Counted from the stretch's first letter, positions 1-5,500 are shown. The stretch: DNA of 7,519 nucleotides from an uncultured Lachnospiraceae bacterium (GCA_910583815.1 CAJTZB010000112.1:877-8395), one strand, 5' to 3'. Notes: generated by a model not told the origin, from the letters alone. A program made the numbers and translations.

Positions 1-515
1 TCCAAAATTTGATGAAAATCTTCGTGTACCAGTTGGCACTGGCTCACATTCACAATATCATAAAAACTGCCGCGCTTATGAAGTCCTAAAGTCAGTTCTC
101 CGCCTTTTACTTCATCACCAAAAGAAAACTCCATTTTATTACGGTATGCAAATGGCTTTGGGCTTCCTTTTATGCCAAGATACTCATATCCACAGTCAAA
201 TGGTGCAAGAAGCGCCTTTACCTGCTGCTCCTTGATATGGAGCTGTTCCTCATATGGAAGTGATTGATACAAACATCCGCCACATGCCGGGAAATGAGAA
301 CACCAAGGCGCAGAAAGCTCTGCAGGCGATGGCTCTACTATCTCCAACAGGCTTCCTTCTCCCTTTCCGCCACGTATTTTATTGATACGGATACGCACCT
401 TCTGTCCCGGCAGGACATTTTTTACTAGCGCTTTCCCCTCTTCTGTTGTTACGATTCCTTTATTTGGAAAATCCAGTCGTTCCACTGTTCCTATATACTC
501 TTGTCCTTTTTTCAT
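1..515 (-). CDS. rlmD: 23S rRNA (uracil-C5)-methyltransferase, RlmD/RumA type, N-terminal part
   Basis: SAM-dependent enzyme of the TrmA/RumA family that methylates C5 of a uridine in 23S rRNA (U1939 in E. coli numbering; some Firmicute members modify two sites). About 171 residues are visible and the gene continues past the left edge, so the methyltransferase domain with its catalytic Cys is not seen. Residues 1-60 form a TRAM-like beta domain (starting MKKGQEYIGTVERLDF). The iron-sulfur ligands follow: C72, C78 and C81 in CSHFPACGGC (Cx5Cx2C), and C160 in the SQC motif, so the 4Fe-4S set is complete. The AYRNKMEFSFG segment (about 123-133) is typical of the family. The ATG at 515 is preceded by GAGGGA at suitable distance. 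It lies 65 nt downstream of the CYTH gene on the same strand and has its own likely promoter. The family is sure; the exact target base cannot be read from the sequence. Confidence 0.93.
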   Translation of the reverse strand, partial: MKKGQEYIGTVERLDFPNKGIVTTEEGKALVKNVLPGQKVRIRINKIRGGKGEGSLLEIVEPSPAELSAPWCSHFPACGGCLYQSLPYEEQLHIKEQQVKALLAPFDCGYEYLGIKGSPKPFAYRNKMEFSFGDEVKGGELTLGLHKRGSFYDIVNVSQCQLVHEDFHQIL

Positions 516-567
516 CCAATCCCTCATTCCGGCTATTCTAAACCATTGTTCCTATGTCAAATTCTAT

Positions 568-576
568 ATTATATCA
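568..576 (-). promoter_or_regulatory. Extended -10 promoter for the rRNA methyltransferase gene
   Basis: On the minus strand the gap between the CYTH stop and the methyltransferase start contains TGATATAAT, a perfect extended -10 element (TG-n-TATAAT). I see no good -35 at the usual distance, which extended -10 promoters tolerate. Transcription would start near 561, giving a leader of about 45 nt. A TTGACA at 560-555 lies just downstream; its only -10 partner (TAGAAT, 540-535) is 14 bp away, too close for a normal sigma-A promoter. Confidence 0.45.
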
Positions 577-580
577 TTTT

Positions 581-1084
581 TCAAATATTATTTTTCCACC
601 AAATATCTTCTAACTTCATTACAGACAGATGCCCATTGGAATATCTTTCGTCAAAAGTCACATCCCCAAGAAACCAATCCGGCATCTGAAATGCCGCCGC
701 CTCTTCCTCGCTGCCAAATTCCACTTCTGCAAAAACAAGTCCCTGCAGATGCTCTTTGAAAACGTCCAGTTCGATTTTTCTGCCATGCTCTATTGGAATT
801 AAATACCTATCCTTTGTAATAACTCTTCCGTCTGCCTTTTCCTTTAGATGCTCATATGCCTCTTTAGTCAGTGGCAGTTCTACCTCCTCACAGCTTCTTG
901 CTGTAATCCGGGCAGAAGGCATAAGAGATGGCTTGGATTTATAAGTCAGTATATAATCCTCATTGCTTCTGCGAATCCGTACAACCGGATTTCTGCAAAG
1001 ATAAGCCTGCTCTATCTGCTTTCTTTCATACTGTCCTAAATTTTCCGGCAGCTGCGCTATTGTAAATTTACGCTCAATCTCCAT
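581..1084 (-). CDS. CYTH domain protein (triphosphate tunnel metalloenzyme family)
   Basis: Single-domain CYTH protein of 167 residues, a family whose members hydrolyse inorganic triphosphate or other triphosphates, or make cAMP, inside an eight-stranded beta tunnel with divalent metal. The hallmark ExExK is at the N-terminus (E2, E4, K6 in MEIERKF). The other expected charged tunnel residues are present: R36 and R38 (VRIRRS), K49, E67/E69 (EEVEL), K91/R93 (TKDRY), E105/D107 (IELDVF) and E120/E122 (AEVEF). No CHAD or adenylate-cyclase domain is attached, and the length is normal for stand-alone bacterial members, many of which are tripolyphosphatases. The ATG at 1084 is preceded by AAGGAGAG at good spacing. 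The next gene on this strand, the rRNA methyltransferase, is 65 nt away with no terminator between, so read-through is possible. The substrate is not determined by the sequence. Confidence 0.9.
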   Translation of the reverse strand: MEIERKFTIAQLPENLGQYERKQIEQAYLCRNPVVRIRRSNEDYILTYKSKPSLMPSARITARSCEEVELPLTKEAYEHLKEKADGRVITKDRYLIPIEHGRKIELDVFKEHLQGLVFAEVEFGSEEEAAAFQMPDWFLGDVTFDERYSNGHLSVMKLEDIWWKNNI

Positions 1085-1178
1085 TGCTCTCTCCTTCTAT
1101 AATTTCCTGTTCTGGCCCACAAATTCTGTTGGCTCAATTTTGACCTCATCTGCTCTCATTAAGTGATGTCAGATTTCC

Positions 1179-1197
1179 TTCTGCTATTTTAGCAGAA
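1179..1197. repeat. Perfect 8-bp inverted repeat, possible operator
   Basis: TTCTGCTA, three T residues, then TAGCAGAA: a perfect inverted repeat with 8-bp arms. No T-run follows on either strand, so it does not look like an intrinsic terminator. It lies about 95 nt upstream of the CYTH start and 22 nt upstream of the plus-strand -35, a position suited to a regulator acting on the divergent promoters. It may equally be a transcript hairpin. Confidence 0.5.
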
Positions 1198-1218
1198 ATT
1201 CCATGTGTGCGCTACCCT

Positions 1219-1248
1219 TTGAAAAAATCTACTCTTAAAAAGCATAAT
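1219..1248 (+). promoter_or_regulatory. Sigma-A-type promoter for the CmpB-type gene
   Basis: TTGAAA at 1219-1224 and CATAAT at 1243-1248 with an 18-bp spacer. Each hexamer has one mismatch to consensus. The predicted start near 1255 gives a leader of about 48 nt before the ATG at 1303. The lipoprotein gene downstream may be transcribed from the same promoter. Confidence 0.5.
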
Positions 1249-1302
1249 TTTCCTTCCCTGCTTTCATACTATAGACAACCTGCAATGAGAGGAGACTTAA
1301 CA

Positions 1303-1707
1303 ATGCCCTTGATTCATTTTTGTAAAAACTTTCTTCTTTGTGGTTCTTTTGGCTGGTGCATGGAATGTTTTTGGAGTGGTTTAGATGCCATTCGGCAGAA
1401 AAAAGATAAAACTCTGCGTTGCCAGACCTCTGTGTGGATGTTTCCAATCTACGGAATGGCAGCCATATTTGCCCCTGTCAGCCGCCTATTAAAAGGAAAG
1501 TCTATTATGCTGCGAGGAACCGTCTATACTATGCTTATTTATGCCGGAGAATTTCTAAGCGGCTCTTTTTTAAAGAAGCATAAATCCTGTCCGTGGGACT
1601 ACAGTGAAGCAAAACTGAACTACAAAGGAATCGTACGGTTAGATTACGCTCCTGCCTGGTTTGTATCTGGTCTGATTTTTGAAAAAATATTACAAAAAGA
1701 GAGCTGA
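1303..1707 (+). CDS. Small CmpB-family membrane protein (putative ABC-transporter permease, PF06541 type)
   Basis: A 134-residue membrane protein of the 'putative ABC-transporter type IV' (CmpB) family, whose actual function is unproven despite the name. Family features are the N-terminal GSFGWCMECFW helix (about 14-24), FPIYGMAAIF (48-56), a third hydrophobic stretch around 69-90, the signature CPWDYS at 96-101 followed by N106-x-x-G109-x-I-x-L, and a final hydrophobic YAPAWFVSGLIFE (115-127). I predict about four membrane segments. The start is the ATG at 1303 because GAGAGGAGA lies 8 nt upstream; an upstream in-frame GTG lacks a binding site. The family usually has Y rather than C in the 'GW-x-x-E' helix (residue 19 here). 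No ATP-binding partner is adjacent, which argues against a classical ABC transporter. The lipoprotein gene begins 94 nt downstream on the same strand. Confidence 0.8.
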   Translation: MPLIHFCKNFLLCGSFGWCMECFWSGLDAIRQKKDKTLRCQTSVWMFPIYGMAAIFAPVSRLLKGKSIMLRGTVYTMLIYAGEFLSGSFLKKHKSCPWDYSEAKLNYKGIVRLDYAPAWFVSGLIFEKILQKES

Positions 1708-1801
1708 TGCCTCTGTCATGAATAACTTTCCCTTCTCTGCAAATAATACTTATGCAGTTTTTGAAAAGAAACGGCCACTTTTTTGGCAGAAGGAGGAATT
1801 T

Positions 1802-2251
1802 ATGAAAAAAAGAGTATTCGGTATCCTTGTTATCTGCTGTTTGACACTGTTTGCTTTCACAGCATGTACAAGCAAAGATAATGAAAATGACAGCAATAAC
1901 AATTCTGTAACCGACGGAACCAATGGCACAAATGACAACAATGGCACGAATGGAACCAATGGTACAAACGGCAGCAACGACATGAATGGAACCAACGGCA
2001 CTAACGGCAACGACATGAACGGCACCAATGGCATCAATGATAACAACGGTGTAAATGGCACTAACGGCAATGGTGTTGATAACAACAATGGCACCAATGG
2101 CAATGACAATCTTGGCGACGGAATTATCAATGGTGTGGATGATGTAATTGACGGCGTAGGTGATGCTGTAAATGATATTGGTGACGGCCTTACCGGCGGC
2201 AATACCGGAACTAATGGCACAAATGGTACCACAGGTGGAACAAACAGATAA
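1802..2251 (+). CDS. Asn-Gly-Thr repeat lipoprotein
   Basis: A 149-residue predicted lipoprotein. MKKR followed by a hydrophobic stretch and the lipobox FTAC puts the lipidated cysteine at C22, anchoring the mature protein to the outer face of the membrane. The rest is low complexity. Residues 38-100 are a degenerate repeat of Asn-Gly-Thr triplets broken by ND and NGN steps (11 NGT in the whole protein, plus one NGS). Residues 101-131 form an acidic Gly/Asp/Ile/Val segment with period-like spacing (GIINGVDDVIDGVGD...). NGT units return at the C-terminus. The start is the ATG at 1802, with AAGGAGG 5 nt upstream; no upstream in-frame start fits a signal peptide. A good terminator follows 15 nt after the stop. 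I recognise no characterised family. The protein may be a flexible surface tether or spacer, or a cell-wall-associated protein, but no function can be assigned. Confidence 0.85.
   Translation: MKKRVFGILVICCLTLFAFTACTSKDNENDSNNNSVTDGTNGTNDNNGTNGTNGTNGSNDMNGTNGTNGNDMNGTNGINDNNGVNGTNGNGVDNNNGTNGNDNLGDGIINGVDDVIDGVGDAVNDIGDGLTGGNTGTNGTNGTTGGTNR
1913..2101 (+). repeat. Degenerate Asn-Gly-Thr-coding tandem repeat
   Basis: In-frame 9-nt-type units of the form AAY-GGN-ACN encode repeated NGT. Third positions vary (GGC/GGT/GGA and ACA/ACG/ACC/ACT are all used), so the repeat is much better conserved in protein than in DNA. This suggests selection on the amino-acid pattern rather than recent slippage. 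The repeat also creates long open frames on the opposite strand, which are not genes. Confidence 0.75.
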
Positions 2252-2266
2252 GTCTGTATGCAAAAG

Positions 2267-2291
2267 GCTCAGGAATATCCTGGGCTTTTTT
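2267..2291. terminator. Bidirectional intrinsic terminator between converging genes
   Basis: The stem GCTCAGGA / TCCTGGGC (8 bp, one G-T pair) has an ATA loop and is followed on the plus strand by six T, ending the lipoprotein transcript 15 nt after its stop. On the minus strand the same hairpin is followed by C and TTTT, so it can also end the acetyltransferase operon, whose stop lies at 2299. Confidence 0.85.
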
Positions 2292-2298
2292 GCTTTCT

Positions 2299-3108
2299 TT
2301 ATTTTTCTTCTATCTTAATGCCACATTTTTCTGCTACTCTGCGTGACGCAATGTTGTCATGATGAATTCGGGCAGCTAACTCTGTAATGCCCAGCTCTTC
2401 CTTTGCATAATGTACAAGGGCAGAGACCACTTCTGTTGCGATACCTCTTCCCCATACATTGCTGTCTAATAAATATCCTACTTCCAACGGCGAACTTCCT
2501 TCTTTAAATCCTGCTTTTCCTATCAGCTTTCCACTTTCATTCTCATATACTCCGTAAAAACCATATCCAAAAAAAGAATATACTGTTTGGGCATAGGAAG
2601 AAAGCTTCTCTGCCTCTTCTTCCGGCGCAGCAAGCGGCTCATCAAAACAGCCAAGTGACTGCAGCCTCTCCCGGATTGCATACAGTGCCGGCGCATCTGC
2701 GGCAGTAAGCTCTTTTAAAAAACAGCGCTTTGTCTGTAAGATAACTGCCGGATAGCCTTTCTCGTGGCAATAAAGCATATTCAGATAAACCGGTGACACT
2801 TCGTCCGGTGATTCCAAAAGCGTATTTACCTGAGGGAGCTCATACAGTCCCTCAATACAACCTATGCAAACTATAGAAAGATGCTTTGCAATCTCGGCAT
2901 GACGGCTGTTGTTCGTAATAAACAAACATTCCTCCGGACATACTCCAAGGCTATAAACCGCCTCAAGAAGCGCTTCTTTTTCCGCAAGTCCGAAAAACAC
3001 CTTCGCAGCTGAAATTCCTTCTTTCAGAAGACTCTCTTTTAACTGGCCACAGTCGGCAATAGTTTCAAACAGAACTGCCCGCATCCTATAAAAACTGCCT
3101 TGTTTCAT
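2299..3108 (-). CDS. GNAT acetyltransferase with a degenerate HAD-like N-terminal domain
   Basis: 269 residues in two parts. The C-terminal half (about 125-269) is a RimJ/RimL-like GNAT acetyltransferase. It has an N-terminal strand ILQTKRCFLKELTAADAPALY, a central YGFYGVYENESGKLIGKAGF, the acetyl-CoA loop VWGRGIATE (218-226) and the closing HHDNIASRRVAEKCGI (249-264). The N-terminal part (about 9-90) resembles a stripped HAD hydrolase. RAVLFETIAD matches HAD motif I with the nucleophile Asp replaced by Glu, and LGVCPEECLFITNNSRHAEIAKH matches the motif IV region with Asn where the metal-binding acidic residues should be. Cap and middle motifs are missing, so phosphatase activity is unlikely. 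The start is the ATG at 3108, with AGGAGG 5 nt upstream. The first 23 nt overlap the end of the TIGR03915-type gene, so translation is probably coupled. It is the last gene of the radical-SAM operon. The acetylated substrate is unknown; a role in the same process as its neighbours is inferred from linkage only. Confidence 0.85.
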   Translation of the reverse strand: MKQGSFYRMRAVLFETIADCGQLKESLLKEGISAAKVFFGLAEKEALLEAVYSLGVCPEECLFITNNSRHAEIAKHLSIVCIGCIEGLYELPQVNTLLESPDEVSPVYLNMLYCHEKGYPAVILQTKRCFLKELTAADAPALYAIRERLQSLGCFDEPLAAPEEEAEKLSSYAQTVYSFFGYGFYGVYENESGKLIGKAGFKEGSSPLEVGYLLDSNVWGRGIATEVVSALVHYAKEELGITELAARIHHDNIASRRVAEKCGIKIEEK

Positions 3109-3913
3109 AGTATCCTCCTGTATTTTGCTGTGTATCTGTCGGAGTATGGAATTCTGGCATATAACTTCGGAAACGTAGCGGAAGATTATTTCTTTGAAGC
3201 TCTTTATTTTCTCTTGCTTTGACACTGATGCTTTCTACAAAGACACGCCACAGCTGCTCTGTTTCTTCTTCCTTCTCCCTATACCTGCCAAGCTGCTCTG
3301 CCTGAGCAGGAGTAAGGAACTGCATAATATAATCTTTGCCATGCAGGTGGATGCCGGCAACATTTCTTCTTGTATCCCAAATAACAAAACGCTCCTCTGG
3401 AAAACGGTCTGCAAAATGCGGCATGACGAGTTCCGTAACATTGTTTTTTGGTTCAAAACGTCCCAGCAAAATACCTTGTCTGGTTTCTATAAAACGCAAA
3501 AATCCAAGATAATGATGCCGCTCATTTCCTGCTGCACGGCTCAATTCCATAGCACGAATCATATAAGGATCCGACAAATGTCTTCTTGCTTGCATTCCCA
3601 TAGAAAGCAGCAACTGAATATAGTGATATACAATGTCTGCCTTATCCTCTCCGTTTGAACATGCAACTAAGTACAGTTCTTCCAAAATCTCTTCTGAAAA
3701 ACGTGTACGTATTGTATGCATAACTTTTCCCGCTTTTTCCTGAACGGTTTCTATACGGATATACTCTGCGAAAAGTTCCAGATTAGGCATGCTTTCCACA
3801 CTGCATGCCTGAATGGAAGTGCGTGCATGTCCAAGTTTGAGTTCCCATGCAGAATATACAGCAGAAAAAATTCCCTGAGGGCTGTCTTCACATTGCAAAA
3901 CATATTTTGTCAT
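3086..3913 (-). CDS. TIGR03915/DUF4130-type putative DNA repair protein, partner of the radical SAM protein
   Basis: 275 residues. It resembles the TIGR03915 (DUF4130) family, found next to TIGR03916 radical SAM proteins and, in many Proteobacteria and Actinobacteria, fused to a UdgX-type uracil-DNA glycosylase domain. Family-like features are the opening YVLQCEDSPQGIFSAVYSAWE (4-24), the central RHHYLGFLRFIET (132-144), GRFEPKNNVTELVMPHFADRF (151-171) followed by IWDTRRN, and the C-terminal LQRNNLPLRFRSYMPEF (239-255), which matches the family's LQ...P.R....MPEF ending. No glycosylase domain is present. The start is the ATG at 3913, with GGGGGA about 8 nt upstream; a TTG at 3928 would overlie that site and is unlikely. 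It begins 18 nt after the radical SAM stop and overlaps the next gene by 23 nt. Its biochemical role is unknown; a function with the radical SAM enzyme on DNA is inferred from conserved pairing. Confidence 0.87.
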   Translation of the reverse strand: MTKYVLQCEDSPQGIFSAVYSAWELKLGHARTSIQACSVESMPNLELFAEYIRIETVQEKAGKVMHTIRTRFSEEILEELYLVACSNGEDKADIVYHYIQLLLSMGMQARRHLSDPYMIRAMELSRAAGNERHHYLGFLRFIETRQGILLGRFEPKNNVTELVMPHFADRFPEERFVIWDTRRNVAGIHLHGKDYIMQFLTPAQAEQLGRYREKEEETEQLWRVFVESISVKARENKELQRNNLPLRFRSYMPEFHTPTDTQQNTGGYYETRQFL

Positions 3914-3931
3914 AAACCATTCCCCCAAATC

Positions 3932-5407
3932 CTAATCAAACAAAGACAGCTGTTGGAAGCTAAGAGTATCTGACTGCTTTGGCAGTTTTTCCAGCATCAG
4001 AAGGTTTTGGAGTACCATGCCTTCTGTGACATGCATTGGATAGTACATTTTGCCGCTACATGTAAGAAAATAGATTGCACGCTTTAAAACAACTCCAATT
4101 TTTTTCAGGTCAGCAAAGTCCAGCCTTGCAGAACGGCGTGCTTCCACAATACGCCTTGCAGAATGTACGCCAATTCCCGGAACCCGAAGCAAAGTATAAT
4201 AATCTGCCTTGTTGACTTCGATAGGAAACTGTTCCAGATGACGAATCGCCCAGTCACACTTTGGGTCTACCCATTCATTAAAGTTGGGCTGTTTTTCAGA
4301 AAGAAGCTCTGCTGCTTCAAATCCATAATATCGAAGCAGCCAATCTGCCTGATACAGTCTGTGTTCTCTTCGGAGCGGCACTCCTCCCGGAAGAACCGGA
4401 AGGTTGGTATCGTCATTGACACGGACAAAAGCAGAATAGAATACCCTTTTTAAGTCAAACCTGCGGTACAACGCCTCCGCGACAGAAAGAATCTGATAAT
4501 CACTTTCTGGTGTTGCCCCAATAATAATCTGTGTAGACTGTCCTGCTGGCACAAAACGATTGCCTCCTGCTCTTGTACGCCTGACTTCCGGAAGCATATG
4601 AAGCTTCCCTATATTCTGGACTTTCTCAGACTCCATAAGCTCTTCCTTTGGAGGCGAAGCGGAGTTTTTTTCTAAAATCTGCTGTCTCTGTCTTAGCTGC
4701 TCTGCAGAACGCCCATGCAGCAGCCACGGTTTTTTTTCCAGTCTGCCAAGTGCTTTTGAGGTATACCAATATCTGCCTCTGCTATCATTAACGCCAAGTG
4801 CCTGCATATTTTCTTCAATACCAGCCTGTATCTGGCGCATCGGAAGCAGAATATTTTTTCTGTTTTTGTGAGGAGCCAGCATACGAAGCCCTTCTGCGGT
4901 AGGAAGCTCTAAATTGACACTCATGCGGTCCGCATACCAACCTGCCAGTTCTACGAGATCAGGATCCGCCCCCGGAATTGATTTACAGTGGACATAGCCA
5001 TTAAAGTGGTATTTTTCGCGTAGCAAAATAAGAGTCTGAAGCATTTCAGACATAGTCTCATTGGGAGAATTTTTGATGCCGGAACTTAAGAACAGTCCCT
5101 CAATATAGTTTCTGCGGTAAAATTCTATAGTAAGGGTACAGACTTCCTCGGGTGTAAAGGAAGTGCGTAAGACATCATTAGAAGAACGGTTGATACAATA
5201 TTTGCAGTCAAAGATGCAATGGTTTGTATAGAGGATTTTTAGCAGGGAAATACACCTGCCGTCCGCCGAAAAGCTATGGCAGACGCCGGGAGCAATGGAA
5301 TTGCCGATGGCACCTGCCTGCCCTTTTCGCTCTGAACCGCTAGAAGTACAAGCGACATCATACTTCGCAGCGTCTGATAAAATTTGCAGTTTCTCCATCA
5401 GCTCCAT
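3932..5407 (-). CDS. Putative DNA modification/repair radical SAM protein (TIGR03916 type) with HhH and clamp-binding tail
   Basis: 491 residues from the ATG at 5407 (GGAGG 6 nt upstream). The 4Fe-4S/SAM motif CIFDCKYC gives C64, C68 and C71 (Cx3Cx2C). It is preceded by GVCHSFSADGRCISLLKILYTN, with two further cysteines (C43, C52), and followed by NRSSND, as expected for TIGR03916. Other family-like blocks are FYRRNYIEGLFLSSG (about 96-110), FVPAGQSTQ (285-293), LKRVFYSAF and REHRLYQADWLLRYYGFEA. Residues about 398-425 form a helix-hairpin-helix DNA-binding segment (NKADYYTLLRVPGIGVHSARRIVEAR). The protein ends in QLSLFD, matching the consensus beta-clamp binding pentapeptide QL(S/D)LF. A charged linker at about 203-282 seems long for the family. 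First gene of a three-gene operon with a strong, possibly LexA-controlled promoter. The family is thought to act in DNA repair or modification, but I know of no demonstrated reaction. Confidence 0.92.
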   Translation of the reverse strand: MELMEKLQILSDAAKYDVACTSSGSERKGQAGAIGNSIAPGVCHSFSADGRCISLLKILYTNHCIFDCKYCINRSSNDVLRTSFTPEEVCTLTIEFYRRNYIEGLFLSSGIKNSPNETMSEMLQTLILLREKYHFNGYVHCKSIPGADPDLVELAGWYADRMSVNLELPTAEGLRMLAPHKNRKNILLPMRQIQAGIEENMQALGVNDSRGRYWYTSKALGRLEKKPWLLHGRSAEQLRQRQQILEKNSASPPKEELMESEKVQNIGKLHMLPEVRRTRAGGNRFVPAGQSTQIIIGATPESDYQILSVAEALYRRFDLKRVFYSAFVRVNDDTNLPVLPGGVPLRREHRLYQADWLLRYYGFEAAELLSEKQPNFNEWVDPKCDWAIRHLEQFPIEVNKADYYTLLRVPGIGVHSARRIVEARRSARLDFADLKKIGVVLKRAIYFLTCSGKMYYPMHVTEGMVLQNLLMLEKLPKQSDTLSFQQLSLFD

Positions 5408-5424
5408 AAAGCACCTCCAAAATA

Positions 5425-5438
5425 AGAACATCTGTTTG
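5425..5438 (-). promoter_or_regulatory. Candidate LexA/DinR (SOS) box at the transcription start
   Basis: Minus-strand CAAACAGATGTTCT matches the Gram-positive LexA/DinR consensus CGAACRNRYGTTYC at 12 of 14 positions (mismatches at positions 2 and 14). On the plus strand its core reads GAAC-ATCT-GTTT. It starts 5 bp downstream of the -10 hexamer and covers the predicted transcription start, an ideal site for repression of the radical-SAM operon. LexA binding is inferred. Confidence 0.5.
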
Positions 5439-5443
5439 CATCT

Positions 5444-5472
5444 ATCATAGCACAGATTCTATGAAGTGTCAA
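5444..5472 (-). promoter_or_regulatory. Strong sigma-A promoter of the radical-SAM operon
   Basis: On the minus strand a perfect -35 TTGACA (5472-5467), a 17-bp spacer and -10 TATGAT (5449-5444), preceded by TG one base upstream (extended -10). The start near 5437 gives a leader of about 30 nt carrying the GGAGG site for the ATG at 5407. This is the best promoter in the window; such strength suits a repressible operon. Confidence 0.85.
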
Positions 5473-5480
5473 GGAGAAAT

Positions 5481-5494
5481 CGAATATACGTTCT
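5481..5494. promoter_or_regulatory. Second candidate LexA/DinR box upstream of the -35
   Basis: Plus-strand CGAATATACGTTCT matches CGAACRNRYGTTYC at 12 of 14 positions (mismatches at positions 5 and 14). It sits 8 bp upstream of the -35 hexamer. Its centre is 56 bp from the centre of the box at 5425-5438, so the two palindromes bracket the promoter, an arrangement that would allow cooperative repression. It begins 6 nt after the stop of the zinc-ribbon gene. Binding is inferred. Confidence 0.42.
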
Positions 5495-5500
5495 TTTTTT

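Larger units (their letters stand above)
1085..1302. other. Divergent intergenic region between the CYTH and CmpB-type genes
   Basis: This 218-bp gap separates a minus-strand gene from a plus-strand gene. It contains the inverted repeat at 1179-1197 and a plus-strand promoter at 1219-1248, listed separately. For the minus-strand CYTH gene I see no convincing -35/-10 pair; the best candidate is a TGCTAAAAT extended -10 that lies within the inverted repeat. An in-frame GTG at 1207 would lengthen the CmpB-type protein by 32 residues, but this extra sequence looks like leader DNA and has no ribosome binding site. Confidence 0.5.

Noticed and set aside
545..558. GAAC-AATG-GTTT core in the leader of the rRNA methyltransferase gene as a third LexA box
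   Set aside because: The 8-base core fits a GAAC-N4-GTTT pattern, but only about 10 of 14 positions match the full consensus, and the inner positions are wrong. Single matches of this quality are expected by chance, and an rRNA methyltransferase is not a usual SOS gene.
535..560. TTGACA with TAGAAT as a promoter for the methyltransferase gene
   Set aside because: The spacer is only 14 bp, and no better -10 lies at 16-18 bp. The extended -10 at 568-576 is a better candidate.
382..759. Plus-strand open frame of 125 codons across the methyltransferase and CYTH starts
   Set aside because: It runs antisense to two well-supported genes, has no ribosome binding site and shows no recognisable domain.
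1535..2263. Long minus-strand open frame (242 codons) opposite the lipoprotein gene, and another at 1750-2232
   Set aside because: Both arise because the Asn-Gly-Thr-coding repeat has no stop codons on the opposite strand. The translations are low-complexity Val/Ile/Ala or Pro/Leu/Val runs with no ribosome binding site, whereas the plus-strand frame has AAGGAGG, a signal peptide and a terminator.
3109..3225. Upstream start at 3225 extending the acetyltransferase by 39 residues
   Set aside because: This would overlap the TIGR03915-type gene by about 140 nt. The ATG at 3108 has a perfect AGGAGG 5 nt upstream and begins a sensible HAD-like strand.
3194..3658. Plus-strand open frame of 154 codons opposite the TIGR03915-type gene
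   Set aside because: It lies antisense to a gene with clear family motifs, and the translation shows no domain.
5408..5431. Upstream ATG/alternative start at 5431 for the radical SAM gene
   Set aside because: The extra eight codons lie in the predicted leader, across the GGAGG site and the LexA-like box, and lack their own ribosome binding site.
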